Positions 8,689-22,092 are shown, counted from the first letter of the stretch. The stretch: 64,000 bases of DNA from Macrolepiota albuminosa (GCA_027475525.1 JAMWFC010000113.1:1786001-1850000); one strand, 5' to 3'. Program-made: numbers and translations. The notes: a model not told the origin generated them from the sequence alone.

Positions 8689-9850
8689 TTACTTCTCCTG
8701 ACGTGGCTGCCAATGTGGACTTGGCTTCACACCATCAATCATAAGCACTTTCGTCATAACTTTTGCGCTCGTCCGCAGTTTGCCCTCCTCTACACCTTCC
8801 CCGGCCTCGTCAAACGAGGTACCAAGTCCCCTCGCGACGCCACGCACGCTCAGGCGTGTATCCGGGTCATCTGCACCATCCTGGCGTATCCATGTGCCCA
8901 CTCTCGCTTCCTCTTCCCACCAGGAGGCAGCACGTTCTCGGAGCTCTGGGACGCGCATAGTGGCGGCTTGCCCATATTTTAGGAGATGTAGAGCTGGAAG
9001 TAGGTGTACCAGAGTTTTATGTGTCTGCACAAGGAGGGCAGACGTGTTGACAGTGGATGACGGTGAGGAGCCTGATATGAAAGGAATCCGGATATTTGGG
9101 ACGTTGTGGACGGCGAGTGGTAGGAGAAGAAACGAGACGCGGCGTATGAGGAGAGCTACATCATGCCACTAGATGTATTCATTTATCAGGAGACGATTTC
9201 ATCTTGACAAAAACCAAGGAGAAGACTCACCCATATTGTGAAAGGAAGTTGGGATCTATCGCTCGGTAGAATTTTGATTTCTGCAGTGAAAATAATGTAC
9301 ATCTCCAGTACGAACATTAGAAAAAGGACGGTGACAGCTGTTCTCCGCCTATGGATCGTTATGAGCTGATGGTATAGTTAATACGAAACGGCGCGTCGAA
9401 AGATGTATCATGACGTACCCCGATGAATGCTACCTCACGTAGATATGACATGACTGGGCGAGGTAGAAAGTACAACGCGAAATCTTGGAATGAATAGCAA
9501 TACGAGCACGTCGCGATAACATTGTGGCCAAATCGCGGGTACAAGGATCGCATTTCGAGAGAAGCTAGCCGTCTCAAGAGCTCATCTAGTTCTGGACCTA
9601 TCTCTGGAGTATCTGATTTCTGTAAAAGCAAAGCACGTATCGCATCTGTTGGGGTATTAAGTGGTACTTGAAGAGCTTTGAATACGTTTGGTGGTGATCG
9701 CAACAGTAGAGTGTGCAAGCCAGCTAATGAATGAACTAGTAGTAAGAGAGACACTACTGTTTGCCACGACAGAGACGATCTACGTAGAGAGTATATCCAT
9801 GGAAAAGCGATGACTAGAGCGGTGGCGACGAACGTCGTCGTGGCCGACAT
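8689..9850 (-). CDS. Conserved fungal multi-pass membrane protein, function unknown
   Basis: Three exons (9850-9419, 9365-9231, 9168-8689) separated by 53- and 62-nt introns, all in phase 0, give 348 residues. The start is the ATG at 9850. Hydrophobic segments occur near residues 5-25, 28-50, 118-135 (YCYSFQDFALYFL), 155-175 (VTVLFLMFVLEMYIIF), 190-210 and 240-260. The C-terminal 90 residues are hydrophilic with many charged residues and probably face the cytosol. I do not recognise a named family; consistent splice phases and hydrophobicity across all exons make it a real gene. The 3' end lies about 1 kb from the BTB gene on the same strand. Confidence 0.75.
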
Positions 9851-10333
9851 TCAGGATTTGGCATGCTTTTGTTTGGCCAACACTCTGAAGCCTCTTTGCA
9901 TCACGGCCCTCGCCGTGAACACGTCGCTTACTTTGACGCCATGCACATCCAATAACCAGAAGCTATGCATCGTAACGACTGCTCGTAGTCGTAGGGGAGA
10001 GAAGCCAGTTTCTTCCAAAAGAATGTGGTCTTAGTTTATGAATGAAGACTTACCTTTCAAAGAACTACGGGCTCAGAATCAGCTATCGCGTGGAAGACTT
10101 TCCATTGCGTATTTATAATCGCATGTGGGTTTACTGCCTGCGAGAGATCAACCATAAAACGATGTTGTCTACTGAGTTACTACCATATAGATGAATCATT
10201 ATGTACAAGACATACAGTAAGATAGGCTGTGTTATACACAGTGAGAATCCCAAAAAAACGAGATACGAAGGTGTAAAGGCATGTCGTGTCATGGTCATAA
10301 ACAATCTAGATGCAATAGAACAGACAAAGGACA
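9851..10333. other. Intergenic region
   Basis: Between the oxysterol-binding protein gene and the membrane protein gene, both on the minus strand. A minus-strand frame at 10131-10334 is hydrophobic but lacks a proper ATG and starts inside the upstream stop codon, so I treat it as chance. It should hold the promoter of the 9850 gene. Confidence 0.45.
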
Positions 10334-12264
10334 CTAAGACGATGGTTTGACGTCTTTCGATCCCTCTATGTGGTCGAGAGAACCCTCCTCCAGTTGCTCC
10401 TTAACAGCAGCATGTCCCTCCGGTGTCAATAGTGAATATCCTTTCTCAAGGCTTTGTTCGAAGTAAATTGGAGTAAATCTGTAACAAAATCGAATCGATA
10501 AGATGTGAATCTGGATGGTAGACGACTACTCACCGGATCTCTTTCCTCTTTCTCTCTGCCGCCTCATCCCTCTGTCTCTGCTCAATCGCGACCTTCTCCT
10601 TGGTCGCGTCCGTATACTCTTTCTTCAACAAGTGATCGGTAACCTTTGCCCACATCTTCCGACTCTCACTCGGAAGCTGCTTCTCAAGCGGACGCACGGT
10701 CTTTTGCAAGGCCTGTAATACAGACAGATCAATGAGGGTCGCGTACTCTTCATCATGGAGATGTCCCAGCGAGGTTTTCGACGCCGAAGGCGTGGAAATC
10801 AAGCCCCGAGGTAGTGTAACGTGGGAGGGTGAAGGTGACGATGCTACGGAAGAAATCCCTCGCGTATAGGAACCAAGACCGACGCGTCTCCACCGGATAT
10901 TACCACGCCACGAACCATCAAAGACCGCCACAACACGCGAATGTGGCACATGTTTGACCTTAGTCCAATCGTTGCATTCCGTTTCGCCTTCGTGTACAGT
11001 ATGAATTACACCTTCAACCAGGAAGTGTGCTTTACCAAGCCAAGACTGCCAGAGTAGTCTATAAGATGGCAAATAGGAGTAGGTGAGGCGAGTGGCTTAC
11101 CTCTTCCTTGTACTCTATGATTGTCCTGAACCTCTGTCCAGGCCTTCCTCCTTCGCATGTGATAATAGTAGATTCACCAATGGTAACGTAGAAGCTGCCT
11201 CTAAGGATTCCATTGACAGCGGCAATGGGATGGGTTATATGATACCGCTCGCCTTCGCCTGGACCGCCAGTAATATTCAAATATAGGCCCTTGTTGAACT
11301 CGCCTGGAGCAACACGCACGGCCGTGGCCGAAACCTTGGCAGATATCTGATCGATACCGACAAGCTCAAGGTGGCGATCAGGGCATGATGCATAGAAAGC
11401 CGAAACCGGTGGATGGTGGGAGACCTGCTCACACAAGAACACAACACGCACGGGCGATGGTTCCTCGCCATTTGCCAGGTTGAGACTCGACATCTGTGCA
11501 TTCACTTCATCGATTCCGCTCAGGGGCTGCGGAGATGTGGCTGCGGTAGATGGACTAGTTCCAGTCTTAGACCGGAAGCTGAGACTGCTAAAAGTGCTTT
11601 TTGAGCTTTTGACACTTTTAAGGCTAGATGTCTCGTGAACATGCGCATGACCGCAGTTGAGAGAGGTGGAGACAGTGGGAGAAAGATGCGGAGTCGACTC
11701 GTTGGAGGCAGGAATGACATCCCAGTGCGAACGGAAATGTTCACCAAGGACAGAGTTATAGGGCTTGCAAACCTTCCCGTGCTTCAAGACTTATCAGAAG
11801 TCATCGACAACTTCAAAACCACGAACATACCACAAATTTAAGGTCTTTCGTGAAAGTGAACTTCAAAACGGCCAACATTCGTTCAAAAGGGTCATCATAG
11901 TCATTAATACTGTGAGGTTATTGAGACAGCCCGTCATGGATAGAAAAGTAAAGAAACTCAACGCAGCGAACATGTCCGGCCTGTCTAGATAATGCCAGTA
12001 CTCGAGATTAGGCATTGGTTCCAAGAGGGATGCTGGAAGCGAAAGACGCCTGAAACTGTGTGGGTATTCATAACGATGCATGTCACGAAAGATTTACATT
12101 GCTGCAATATCCTTCACGCCGAAGCATTTCTTCACCAATTGAATAATCATCTTGAGCTTCCCTCCTTCACCAGTATCCCCTGTATCAGGGACAGATATCG
12201 GTGGTCCTGGAGCGTCATCATCCTTCATTGTGAGATCGTGATTCGTGGCTTCGTAGGTGGCCAT
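10334..12264 (-). CDS. Oxysterol-binding protein (OSBP/Osh/Kes1 type)
   Basis: Six exons (12264-12098, 12049-11963, 11909-11831, 11781-11101, 11045-10534, 10478-10334) give 556 residues with all phases consistent. The protein is a short ORP made of the lipid-binding barrel without PH or ankyrin domains. Visible motifs are the lid-proximal SLPASLLEPMPNLEYWHYLD (about residue 57), HGKVCKPYNSVLGE (about 112), the family signature EQVSHHPPVSAFY (about 229), and RFTPIYFE near the end, typical of the last conserved helix. Such proteins exchange sterol and phosphatidylinositol-4-phosphate between membranes at contact sites and the Golgi. A Ser-rich insert lies at about residues 140-210. The start could also be the ATG at 12228, 12 codons later. 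Confidence 0.93.
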
Positions 12265-14151
12265 TCTGAGGTGTATTGCGCTGGTCGTATGCTGGCAAAA
12301 GGGGTTGTCGCCGCGTGATGGATCAAAGAAAGACAAGTGCGTATATAAGTGATGGACGAGAACTAGACTAATAAAAGTTCCGATGTTCCGAAAGTACCAA
12401 CGTTTGTTGCCACATGACTTTACATAAAGCACTATTTCAGCCAAGCAATTGGCAATTCCATCTGTCAGTCGCCGTGGATGTCCGCACAAAGTTCGTTAGG
12501 CCCGCATTGACTGTAGTATGCAGTCATGCTGCTAGCTTAAAATCACATCTGCGCGTCCTAGAGTTGTTCGCCACAACATTTAAAGCCAACTATAAAACAA
12601 TCATATTTTCTCTCAAAATGTTGACTAAATATCCTCTGGGTTCCTGAACATCAGCACTCTCCCCGGGCCCCGTGTTCTCAGGATCAAGAATGATTTTGGG
12701 ATCCTTGCCTATGGTCAGAAATTTCTAATCTTTGTTCCCGTGTGCCATCTGCTTGAAGGCAACTATTACCCAAGTTGGTGGCAGGAAGTAGGTATCAATG
12801 AGTTATTCGTTTAAAATTAGCATGACAAGCAATTAACTGCATCTCCATCAACTTCGCCAATGGGGGCATGACAAGCTGTCTGTAAGAAAAACTGGAGAAA
12901 AATCACTCATCTCATATCCTGTCCCGTGCCAAATACCTTCGACAACGACGAGCTATTGCACCATTTTTTGATACGTTTGGAAATGCGCGAACCCAGGTTG
13001 CTACCATCATGAGCTCTTCTGCCTTTCGAAATGTCCCCTCTAATCTGGGTTCATAAATTCTCTATATATATCTGTCCATTAATATACACTCTCTTTATAG
13101 ACCCGGAGCTAGGACTTTCATGAATGCGGCGTCTATCAATGTGAGGTCCGCTATGCAAGTCTACCCTACCTGATAGACGGCTGTAGCTAGATGTAGCTAG
13201 ATGTGTGGGAACTTAATTAAATAGAATTTCTCTTGTCATCAGCAAGCATGCGCCACTCGGAATAACGAGGCAATATCATGGATCCAAACTGAAGCCCGAT
13301 GAATGGTTCCACTAGTTGCGTTCAGTATCAGGAAGATTTTTTTCCAAGCGAACGAGACTATGACGACCTACGAGTGAAAAGTCAGCATCTACCTGAGCAA
13401 GAGACTAATCAAATGATTGACGGCCAGCGGATCAAATACTTGTACGTTTGCGGAAAGGTACTTAGCTAGAGTAATTCTCTATGATCTCTCAGTAGAGAAA
13501 ATCTCACGATTATGTCGGTTTGGAAGTATAGTAAGACAGTTTCACAAGTTGATGAGTTGTAAATGAGTCCAAGAAAAGTCGTTGCGAGTGCGACTTGCAC
13601 TCTAATTATGTTCATGAAGCAGGAACATCAGACTCTCAACATGGCTCATAAGCTCGCGGGTTCTATGTGAACGACTGGTATACCTAGTGCTTGTTTGAAC
13701 TGGAACAAAACAAACTACTGACGCTGCCACAGCCCTTGAATTCTCGCGTTTCACCGAGCATTGCTACTGCGGCCAAAGTGTTGGCAAGAGCATCAGTAGG
13801 AAAGTACAATATGGCTATAAGCTCCTTCCAGCTGAAATCGATGTGCCATATCAAGAGGATAAATCTCATGATAGATGATTTCACGACGTGGAGTAGGTGT
13901 CAAATTGGATTGATGGGAAACCATCAAACCAGAAGCAGCCAAGATTATTTGGACGCAGATAAGACGAGTGCTTGAAGATTTGATGGTTCCAAGGTTCCCA
14001 AGTTAATGATACGATCTTAAAGTGGGAAAGAAAGCCCAAAATGTACTTTCAGCAAGTTCTCGAAGGATTCAATCACGGTAAGCACTGCAACATTCACATG
14101 ATTTGAGAGTGTTTGACAAAGAACAAAGATGAGCAACGAGACATCATTGAT
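12265..14151. other. Intergenic region, 1.9 kb
   Basis: Upstream of the OSBP gene and downstream of the GH16-like gene, both on the minus strand. I found no coding frame, repeat family or RNA gene that I can support. Confidence 0.4.
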
Positions 14152-15328
14152 TCAAGAACCAGTTCTGGTCACGACCAAGTTGCGTACTTTGTACGTTGTC
14201 GTACCCGTCGGACCGGGTGACCCAGAAGATCCTTCCATCTCAAGAAAGGTCGTGTCAGCGACGGGAATATACGTGCCTAAACTTATGTGCCCTACCTGTA
14301 AATTAACAATCCTGCCAGTCTTTAGTCAGTGGCTGCGTTTGTTGTGAGTGGTAAGCGAGACGTACAACCAAAGAGGCTTTCCAACAAATCCTGCACCGTA
14401 TTGGGTCGCCCTCAACACATTGTCCATGTAGAAGTCAATCCTGACATCCACGTTATTCTTCTCAGCCGTAAGAACAGCCTTAAGGGAGTGGAAGGATAGG
14501 TCCGTGGGCCAACTGACGAGATCGGATCGCACGATAGATGATGTGTTGAACGTATTGTACCAGTTATTTGCTGTGCCCTTCCACTCTCCTATATCAGTCT
14601 CTGGAGGCCAACTGTTGACAGCCTGGCAACCGGAGTCAGTGTACAGCTTTATATTTCAATACCAATACCAATGACTAACTGTCAACCTAGCAGAAATGAC
14701 GAGATCAGTGAAACAATGTTTTAAGGGGCATTTGTGTGTTACCAGAATGCAGGCCAGGTCCCCTTGGTAGTCGGAGCACTAAAATCACCAGACAAGGTGT
14801 ATGCGTTTGTTGCTGTAACAGTAATCTGAGATTTAGCATGGATCGCTCCACTGGGAGGTGTCTGTCAGTAAAAGATAGTCTATCGGGAAGACGATAAAAA
14901 CACCTTGCATAATGTATAGCTGGGTGAGGGTTAGAAGCGCTCGTGGGCGGGACAGGGTTGGAAGTAGGGGTGGCAATGAGACTCAGGGTATTCGAAGCAA
15001 CAACGATATGACTATGATCTGTTGAGCTTCCTACCATGCGAGCACCTGTCTCAATCATAAGCCACATAATCCAGCGTTGAAAATCCGAGCCCAGACGCAC
15101 TTCCGTTGTGGTCAGAGCCCCATGGATAAAGATATGCCCAAAAGGTCTCAAATACCGAGTACGAGGAGAAAGATGTGGAAGGAATGACAGTAGTAGCGGC
15201 TTGGACAAATATCGGGGAGATTGAAATCGTCACAGCACCCCAGAAGGCATGGGTAGCACACTTTCTGAAAACTTCGAATCAGTAGCCCTTCAAAGAAAGT
15301 AGCATGTTCGAACCTACCGAAGCAACAT
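14152..15328 (-). CDS. Secreted GH16-like glucanase
   Basis: Seven exons: 15328-15318, 15264-15101, 15045-14904, 14850-14743, 14686-14680, 14622-14366 and 14311-14152, giving 282 residues with all phases consistent. It opens with a signal peptide (MLLRKCATHAFWGAVTISIS, ending near VQA). The concanavalin-A-like jelly roll carries the catalytic motif ETDIGE at residues 152-157, matching the ExDxxE pattern of glycoside hydrolase family 16 with nucleophile E152 and acid/base E157. Conserved aromatic residues flank it (FWLTAVNSWPP). The family cleaves beta-1,3(4)-glucans or transglycosylates cell-wall glucan. It probably acts outside the cell on the fungal wall or on plant or fungal debris. The first exon has 11 nt and one internal exon only 7 nt. 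Confidence 0.85.
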
Positions 15329-16147
15329 GGCTATACAGGGCTTCAGACAGCTCTCATGCGTCGCATTTAAAGCCAGTAGGCATCAGTACCGGCATAATGG
15401 AAGCAATAATGAGACGGAAGCTCTATTGCCAAATTGTCACGGGAGACAATCATGAGACATGGCTGAAATGTGGTCAAAAAGACGATCTGTTGAACGGCCC
15501 GGCGTGCAGCAATCCAAGAACCTTCAATTGTATAACACGTAGGGGTAACGTGCTATTCCCAGTGCGATTCAGCGTCGATAAAAAAGACGTATGCCCTCCG
15601 CTCAAAGTTGACACAGTTATATCTTTTTCATCTCGTAGAGTTCCTCTGAAGTCACTTGATCTGGTTTGGTAGACAGCATCTGCAGTTGCTCGATATTCAA
15701 TACCGAGCGATGGGTGCATCCTTGATATTACCGGGCCGTAAGCTCCGATACGCAGGACGAATTCGCCTCAAGGATGGATGACTCCAGACGTTGCCCGTAA
15801 AGGCATTATAGGAATACTTGAGAACAGGAAAAGGCCGTATAGAAAGGAAAACGAGTCCACGGGCACAAACATCATAACATCCAGCAAAATTACACTTCGA
15901 AACTGATTTGAATCTCGGTCAAGATGTAAAGGCGGAGTGTCTGCGCAAGGGTTCGTCGGCCCGGAATTTTGGAATGTGACAGTCTTGTTACGTCACGAAT
16001 ACTGTGACAATAATTTGGAAACCTTAAGCGGCCTCTGGGGGGAGGCTTGACCTTAAGCTTGGTTTTTAAATCTAGAAGGGCTTGTGATACAATTTTAACA
16101 TAAGCCTCTGGTGCGCTTTGGGCCTGTGTTGCTCGCCGTCTAGTGCG
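15329..16147. other. Region between the divergent GH16-like and IleRS genes
   Basis: About 0.8 kb upstream of both genes and probably holding both promoters. A plus-strand frame at 15304-15672 has no recognisable similarity. I see no repeats. Confidence 0.45.
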
Positions 16148-19100
16148 ATGAGGCCTGCTCGCGTTTTCAGCAGACGACCGTGGAATCGACGCGTTCAAGG
16201 GTTCTCCTCAATTGCCGTACAATCTCAGAAACCAGCTGAAAAAAACGCTTACAAAGACACCTTGCTTCTTCCTAAAACATCTTTTCCATTACGGGCAAAC
16301 CCGTCCCAGAGTGAGGTGCCGTTTCGAGAACGGACTGGAGAAAAGCTCTATCGTTGGCAAGTACGTGGATACGTCATTCATAACCAGCTTTCACTTCACT
16401 ATGTACACAATACAGTGGGAGAACGCAAAAGGGCCATTATTTGTGTTTCACGATGGGCCACCTTATGCGAATGGTAACTTACACATGGGTGAGTTCTACA
16501 CGCGATTTATACAGCATTCAACTATATCTCGCGTCAAGGGCATGCACTTAACAAGATTTTGAAGGACATAATCAATAGATTCCACGTTTTAATGGGTCGA
16601 AAAGTCAAGTGAGCTTGCCCTGAATTTCTTCTGGAACACGAATGCCCTAACATGACTAGTTATATTCCTGGTTGGGACTGCCATGGCCTGCCGATCGAGA
16701 ACAAAGCCCTTCAAGAGTTAGGTGTACGTGGCCACACCTTTCTCTGACATTTACCGCTTATATCGTTTAAAAGCAAGACTCGTCAAACACCCCGGCCTGG
16801 ACCATCCGCGAGGCAGCGCACGCGACTGCCACACGGGAAATAGCGTCACAAAAGGAACAGTTTCAGCACTTTGGTATCATGGCAGATTGGAGTGACGACT
16901 CTACTTATCGCACTTTGGGTGAGTAGCACATGGAAAGTCTTTCTGCTGCAATATTCTAAACTTGACGTCAGACCCTGCTTATGAACTTCGACAACTGCGT
17001 ATTTTCCAAAAAATGGTCGAAAAAGGTGCTTTCATGCGACCTGCCTGGTTTTAATCAGAATTAATATTAAGTGATAGGTCTTATATACCGTCATTATCGT
17101 CCCGTGCACTACTCCCCTTCTTCTCGTTCTGCGCTAGCCGAAGCGGAGTTGGTGTATAAAGACGATCATGTCTCCCATTCTGTTTACGTTACTTTTGAAG
17201 TTGATAAGAAAGTCCCAATCAACAACTCTATCCTTCAAGAGCTTGTATCAACAACACCATCGGTTAAACTACTCGTTTGGACTACCACGCCGTGGACTTT
17301 AACCGCAAACATGGTCAGTATCTTTTCTATGTTATTTTCCAGTTAAAAGTAACCATACCTAGGGTATTGCAGTAAATTTAGAGATGACATATTCGATCAT
17401 CAGACGCGTCGGAGAGGGTGGTTACGTTGGTATCATAGCTCAAGAACGTGTGGCTCCATTGGCAGATCTTCTGGGACCCGTGGAAATTATTGGTGAAGTT
17501 CGAGGTACGATGATCTATTGGAACCTTCTTATACTTTCTTGTTTAATGTACTACGCAGGATCGGATTTAATTGGCATCGCCTATAATCCAATATTCGCAC
17601 CATTGGCACCTACCTTTACTTCTTTCAAGATCATCTCCGCTTCTCACGTCACTTCAGAATCGGGAACCGGTCTCGTCCATTGTGCACCAGCTCATGGCGC
17701 TGAGGATTATCATGCGTTTCTCTCTCTAGGCCTCGTGTCAACTTCGAAGAACATGATTTGTCATGTAGACGACGAAGGAAAGTTCACAAAGGAGGTTGCA
17801 GATGTGGTTGGAGAGTATGCGGCTAGCTTGACCGGGAAAGAAGTTCTAAGCGATGGGTCGAGATCTATCGTTGAGCTGCTTAAGCAGGTTGGCGCGCTTG
17901 TCAAGGTACAGCGCATCAAACATCGCTACCCGTACGACTGGAAAACGGACAAACCAATCATTGTAACGTGAGTGAAGGGTCCCGAGTCATGTGCACAATC
18001 CTTATACATTTTCTAGTGCGACATCCCAATGGTTTGCTGATCTAGAGGGCATTAAAGATAACGCGTTGCGTGCGCTAGGAGATGTTTCCTTCTTCCCATC
18101 ACAATGTGAGTGTATGTTTTCGATTTATAATATATTAACTTGAAAGTCGTTTTTCATCAGCTCGAAATCGATTAGAATCCTTCATTCGCTCTCGGTCTGA
18201 GTGGTGTATTTCACGTCAACGTGTATGGGGGGTCCCAATTCCCGCGTTACATCGCCTCGATTCCGATCAAGCCGTTCTTGACGCTGAAACCCTGGACCAC
18301 ATCATCTCCGTGATAGAAGAGAAAGGTGTCTCGCATTGGTGGAACGGACCTATCGATGACTTCGTCCCACCCGCTCTTCGGGAAGGTGGTTCACCGTCCG
18401 AGACGTGGCGCAAAGGGACAGATACCATGGATGTTTGGTTTGACAGTGGAACATCCTGGTCGATGTTAGGCGAGGAGGACTTCGGAAAAGGCAGAAAATA
18501 TCTTGCAGATATCTGTTTGGAGGGTTCAGATCAGCATAGAGGATGGTTCCAGAGCCAACTCTTGACTGCCATCAGCTCAGCACCTGAGGACGCTCCGAGC
18601 GTAAGCCCGTACGGGACGCTCATCACTCATGGTATGGTTTTAGATCAGGCGGGGAAGAAGATGAGCAAATCATTGGGGAATATCATCAGCCCGCTAACAA
18701 TCGTTCTGGGCGGCAAGGTGTGTTACTGGGGTGTGCGTTTATGCACTATATTTGGGCTGAACATTGTGACAGGACCCAAGACGTGAACCCGCATATGGCG
18801 CTGATGTGCTGAGACTGTGGGCCGCAACTGTCGAATATTGGCGTGATATGTCAATCGGTCCTACCGTTCTGGCTCAAATTGCGGAGTCACTAAGAAAGAT
18901 TCGCAACTCTGCGCGTTTCATGCTTGGTTCCATTGGTGAGAATACCTCCTTCCAGCCTGTACCAAAAGAAGAATTGGGACTGGTAAGCCTTTTCTCGTGT
19001 TTCCCGATTCGTCCGGCGAAATTTTGTCCTTGCAGGCTGAGCGATATGTCATGCACGAGTTGTATACCCTGGAACAGACTGCACTTGAGGGTTATTCTTC

Positions 19101-20101
19101 CTACAACTTCCCAAAAGGTAGAGAAATCTTCTGATCATGTTCATCTTTCGCTCAAAGCTCATACAATTATTTCCAGTCGTCAACTCCTTGACTAATTTCG
19201 CTAATGTCACTCTCTCGTCGCTATACCTCGACATTACAAAAGATTGCCTTTACGCTAATTCACTGTCAAGCCCAGAACGTAGAGCTATTATAACTGTTCT
19301 TGAACAGGTCAATTTTTTTTTACCCCTAACTTTTTGTTTCTTGTTTTCATCGCCATTATAGGCGTTGACGACAATGACCTCGGTCCTTGCACCCGTTCTT
19401 CCCCACTTGGCAGAAGAGATTCACAACACCCGCAACCCTGATGGTTCGTCGATATTTATGACTACATGGAGGTGCATGGTACGTTGTAACACATCAACTC
19501 TCAATCAATAATCAATTTTGCGCTTTTCAGAGTTCGGAATGGAAGGATGAACACGTAGCCAGCGAAATGGCGGAACTTCTCCGTGTCCGCAGCGTGGTCC
19601 TTCTCCTGTTGGAAAGGGCTCGCGGCAACAAATCAGCTGTTGTTGATGCATCCAACCAAAACCAGAGACTTCTCAAGAGTTCTTTGGAGGCCGAGGTTGA
19701 TATTATCCTTCCTGAAGGGGCAGACAGAACAACCCTTGGGGCATTACTGCAACGGGAAGGTGCGCAATGTTCCCTGATCATTCAAACTGCGTACTAAGAT
19801 CTACTTAGAAAACTTCTTGAAAACTTTATTCATCGTGTCAAATGCATTTGTCATTGATGAGGGTTCAATGGGAACATCATCCCCGGAATGGTTGTTTACA
19901 GAAACTTTGACAATACCTGGTATGTCCATATTTGTATCAATCATCTCTATATTATGCTCAAGTGTATCTGTAGGATCCGACGACGAATTAGCAATCCGAG
20001 TTAGGCCTGCTACACACCACAAATGTCCACGCTGCTGGACCTACACCGCGCCAGCTGTAGATAAAATCTGCCCCCGATGCATTAATACGATAGAGCATTG
20101 A
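16148..20101 (+). CDS. Isoleucyl-tRNA synthetase, mitochondrial type
   Basis: Eighteen exons encode 1019 residues: 16148-16360, 16416-16488, 16539-16608, 16660-16723, 16774-16918, 16972-17025, 17078-17313, 17363-17504, 17559-17967, 18017-18105, 18161-18717, 18773-18982, 19036-19117, 19177-19307, 19362-19478, 19531-19759, 19809-19919, 19974-20101. The enzyme charges tRNA-Ile. The class I signature is GNLHMGHALNK (about residue 92) with KKMSKSLGN at about residue 665. The editing (CP1) domain lies between them. A C-terminal zinc finger has CPRCW and CPRC pairs, as in bacterial-type IleRS. The basic N-terminus ([17 protein letters not shown]) looks like a mitochondrial targeting sequence. An apparent stop at 19795-19797 falls inside a 49-nt intron and is not a disruption. 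Confidence 0.93.
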
Positions 20102-20293
20102 TACCGGATCAGAAAAGTTGCTGTGACCTTTATCCGTATGGTAATCTGTAATTTTGGCTCAACTCTCTTGAAGGGTTTCCACAATGAGTTTACGGCCTTG
20201 GTAATACGATGCTTCAAGGAACATTTTGAAATAGCAGGTGTGGTTAGTTAGTACTTAGATCAAGTAGCAGCTCTTGTCAGCTCTCGCCCAACC

Positions 20294-21682
20294 TCAGCGG
20301 GTTACCTCGTCCACTTGCAACCTGGTCAATCGCCTTCCAGATCTCCTTGAATGCCGACGAGTGTCATCAACACTGTCGCGGTTGCCACCCCAGATTTTCT
20401 TCAGCATTAGCCGAAGTCTCTTGTCATAGGCAGAAAGACCAAACGTGACGCTCTGGAGTTGGGCAAAACATTTCCTTGATAGTATCTTCCACATCTTTTC
20501 CCAATCCAAGCCCAATTCATTCTCCGTCAGTTGAAACAGGGTGAGCACCTGAAATTCGATATTCCGTATCTGGTACGAATTAAGCTGCAGGAGCGTCTTC
20601 TCAATCCCTTTGGCTGTGAAGCACTCCTCTGTGGGATTGTCCGCAATAGGTTTGAACCAAAAATGGCTGATGCGGAGAGTCCGGAGCTCCGTATGGTGGG
20701 ACAAATCAACTATCAAGTAAAGTTAAGTACCCCTTATATTGACTTCTAAAGCTGTGCTCAACGGAGGTGAAGACGTACCTTCGAGGAGGTGCCATGGCAA
20801 ACTCAGATGCTTCACCTTTGGACCAAGTCGCCGCAGCATCCACGCAATCGCCAGGGAGTCGATGTCCTCCCAGAATGCACTGCATAAGCTAACCGTCTCC
20901 AGCTCATTAAGATCGCGAGAATGTTCTGCGATCCATGTGCATACGTGTCCGATTGGAGAGAGGTACAACTCGAGCGTCTCCAAGTGGGGAGGGAGCACTT
21001 GACGGGTGGGTGATTCAGGTCGTCTGAGGTCACACCAGTTGACGTCCATAAGTACGAGGCGCTGAAGGTTCTGCAGCGCACATATCATATGAGTGAAGTC
21101 TTCAAAGGAGGGGAATGTACACGTCCGGAATTCAATTTTCGTAAGCCCCGGAAAACCCTGCGTAAGCGTATTGCTTGTTGGTAGGGCCAGCCCCTCCTGA
21201 AGCCATGAGAATAACAACGACGTAAGCGCCGGAAACCGAGTAAGGCACTGCAATAGGACTTCGTCACATGTAAACGGAGAAGAACCCGGACTGACGACCA
21301 GGTCTGGCGGAAATATTCTGCTTTCTCTCGTTTTTCGATGGCTTATGGCGTTTGAGTCGCTCTGAATCGAGACATGGTGAATGCTCTGGAATATAGTGGA
21401 ATATGGCGACTCAAGCAGTCGGAGAAAGCTCTTGACATTTTTAGAACCAAGTGATACGGCTGGTATGAGATGCCATCGGCTAACCGGTAGCCATGACTTG
21501 CATACCAGACTGCAAGCTCGGAGCGTGGGTACGTCGAAGCTCGCAATCCTCTCAATGATGATATGAATGACTTCAGAAGGTAGTCTCCGGCAGATGCTCG
21601 GAGATAGTGGCGTAATAGGTGGTGGTTGGCGACGACGGAGGATAGACCTGGGTGGTTCCGTGGGTGCTGGGGTGTTCGGCAT
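20294..21682 (-). CDS. F-box protein with leucine-rich C-terminal region
   Basis: Two exons (21682-20779 and 20709-20294) joined by a 69-nt intron give 439 residues. An F-box lies at about residues 32-75 (RRLPSEVIHIIIERIASFDV followed by LRACSLVCKSWL). The rest has irregular leucine-rich stretches such as LQRLVLMDVNWCDL and LETLELYLSPIGHV, which is the common layout of Agaricomycete F-box proteins. The F-box would bind Skp1, placing the protein as a substrate receptor of an SCF ubiquitin ligase. The target is unknown. Start at the ATG at 21682, preceding a proline-rich leader. Confidence 0.85.
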
Positions 21683-22092
21683 CGTACGTAGTGGTGGTAA
21701 GGGTTGGAAGAATGGTGGGTGTTACGGGGATCATGATCTAATACTATAAAAGATGCCATTAGTAGATCAGCACATGACACATAACTTAGTGTGTGGCGAA
21801 TATAGGACAGCGCACTTGCGTGGTGGCAGTTACATTGCCCAAGCCAATCACACACACCCACTCGAAAAGGCAATGTCGACGACCGGAGATAGAATTGGGG
21901 CTCACATCAATGATAGGCCTTCCAAAAACGTACGTAAGTATGAACGGACTTGCTTATGGTCAAAGTGATGATCAAAACTCTCATGCCATTGATAGGTGCA
22001 GATTAGACGTGGAATTCTGGGAACAGAATAGAAAACCAAAGCGACAGACCGAAGATATACAAACAGAGATTCAATGTCCTTACCCCTCTCGT
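21683..22092. other. Intergenic region
   Basis: About 0.4 kb between the ProRS 3' end and the F-box gene start on the minus strand. Nothing else seen; it should include the F-box gene promoter. Confidence 0.5.

Noticed and set aside
10131..10334. Hydrophobic minus-strand frame after the OSBP stop
   Set aside because: It starts at a GTG overlapping the OSBP stop, has no ATG with a good context, and joining it to downstream sequence hits stops in each splice frame tried.
19783..19797. Premature stop in the isoleucyl-tRNA synthetase
   Set aside because: The stop lies in a 49-nt intron (19760-19808). Splicing it restores [12 protein letters not shown] and the conserved C-terminus.
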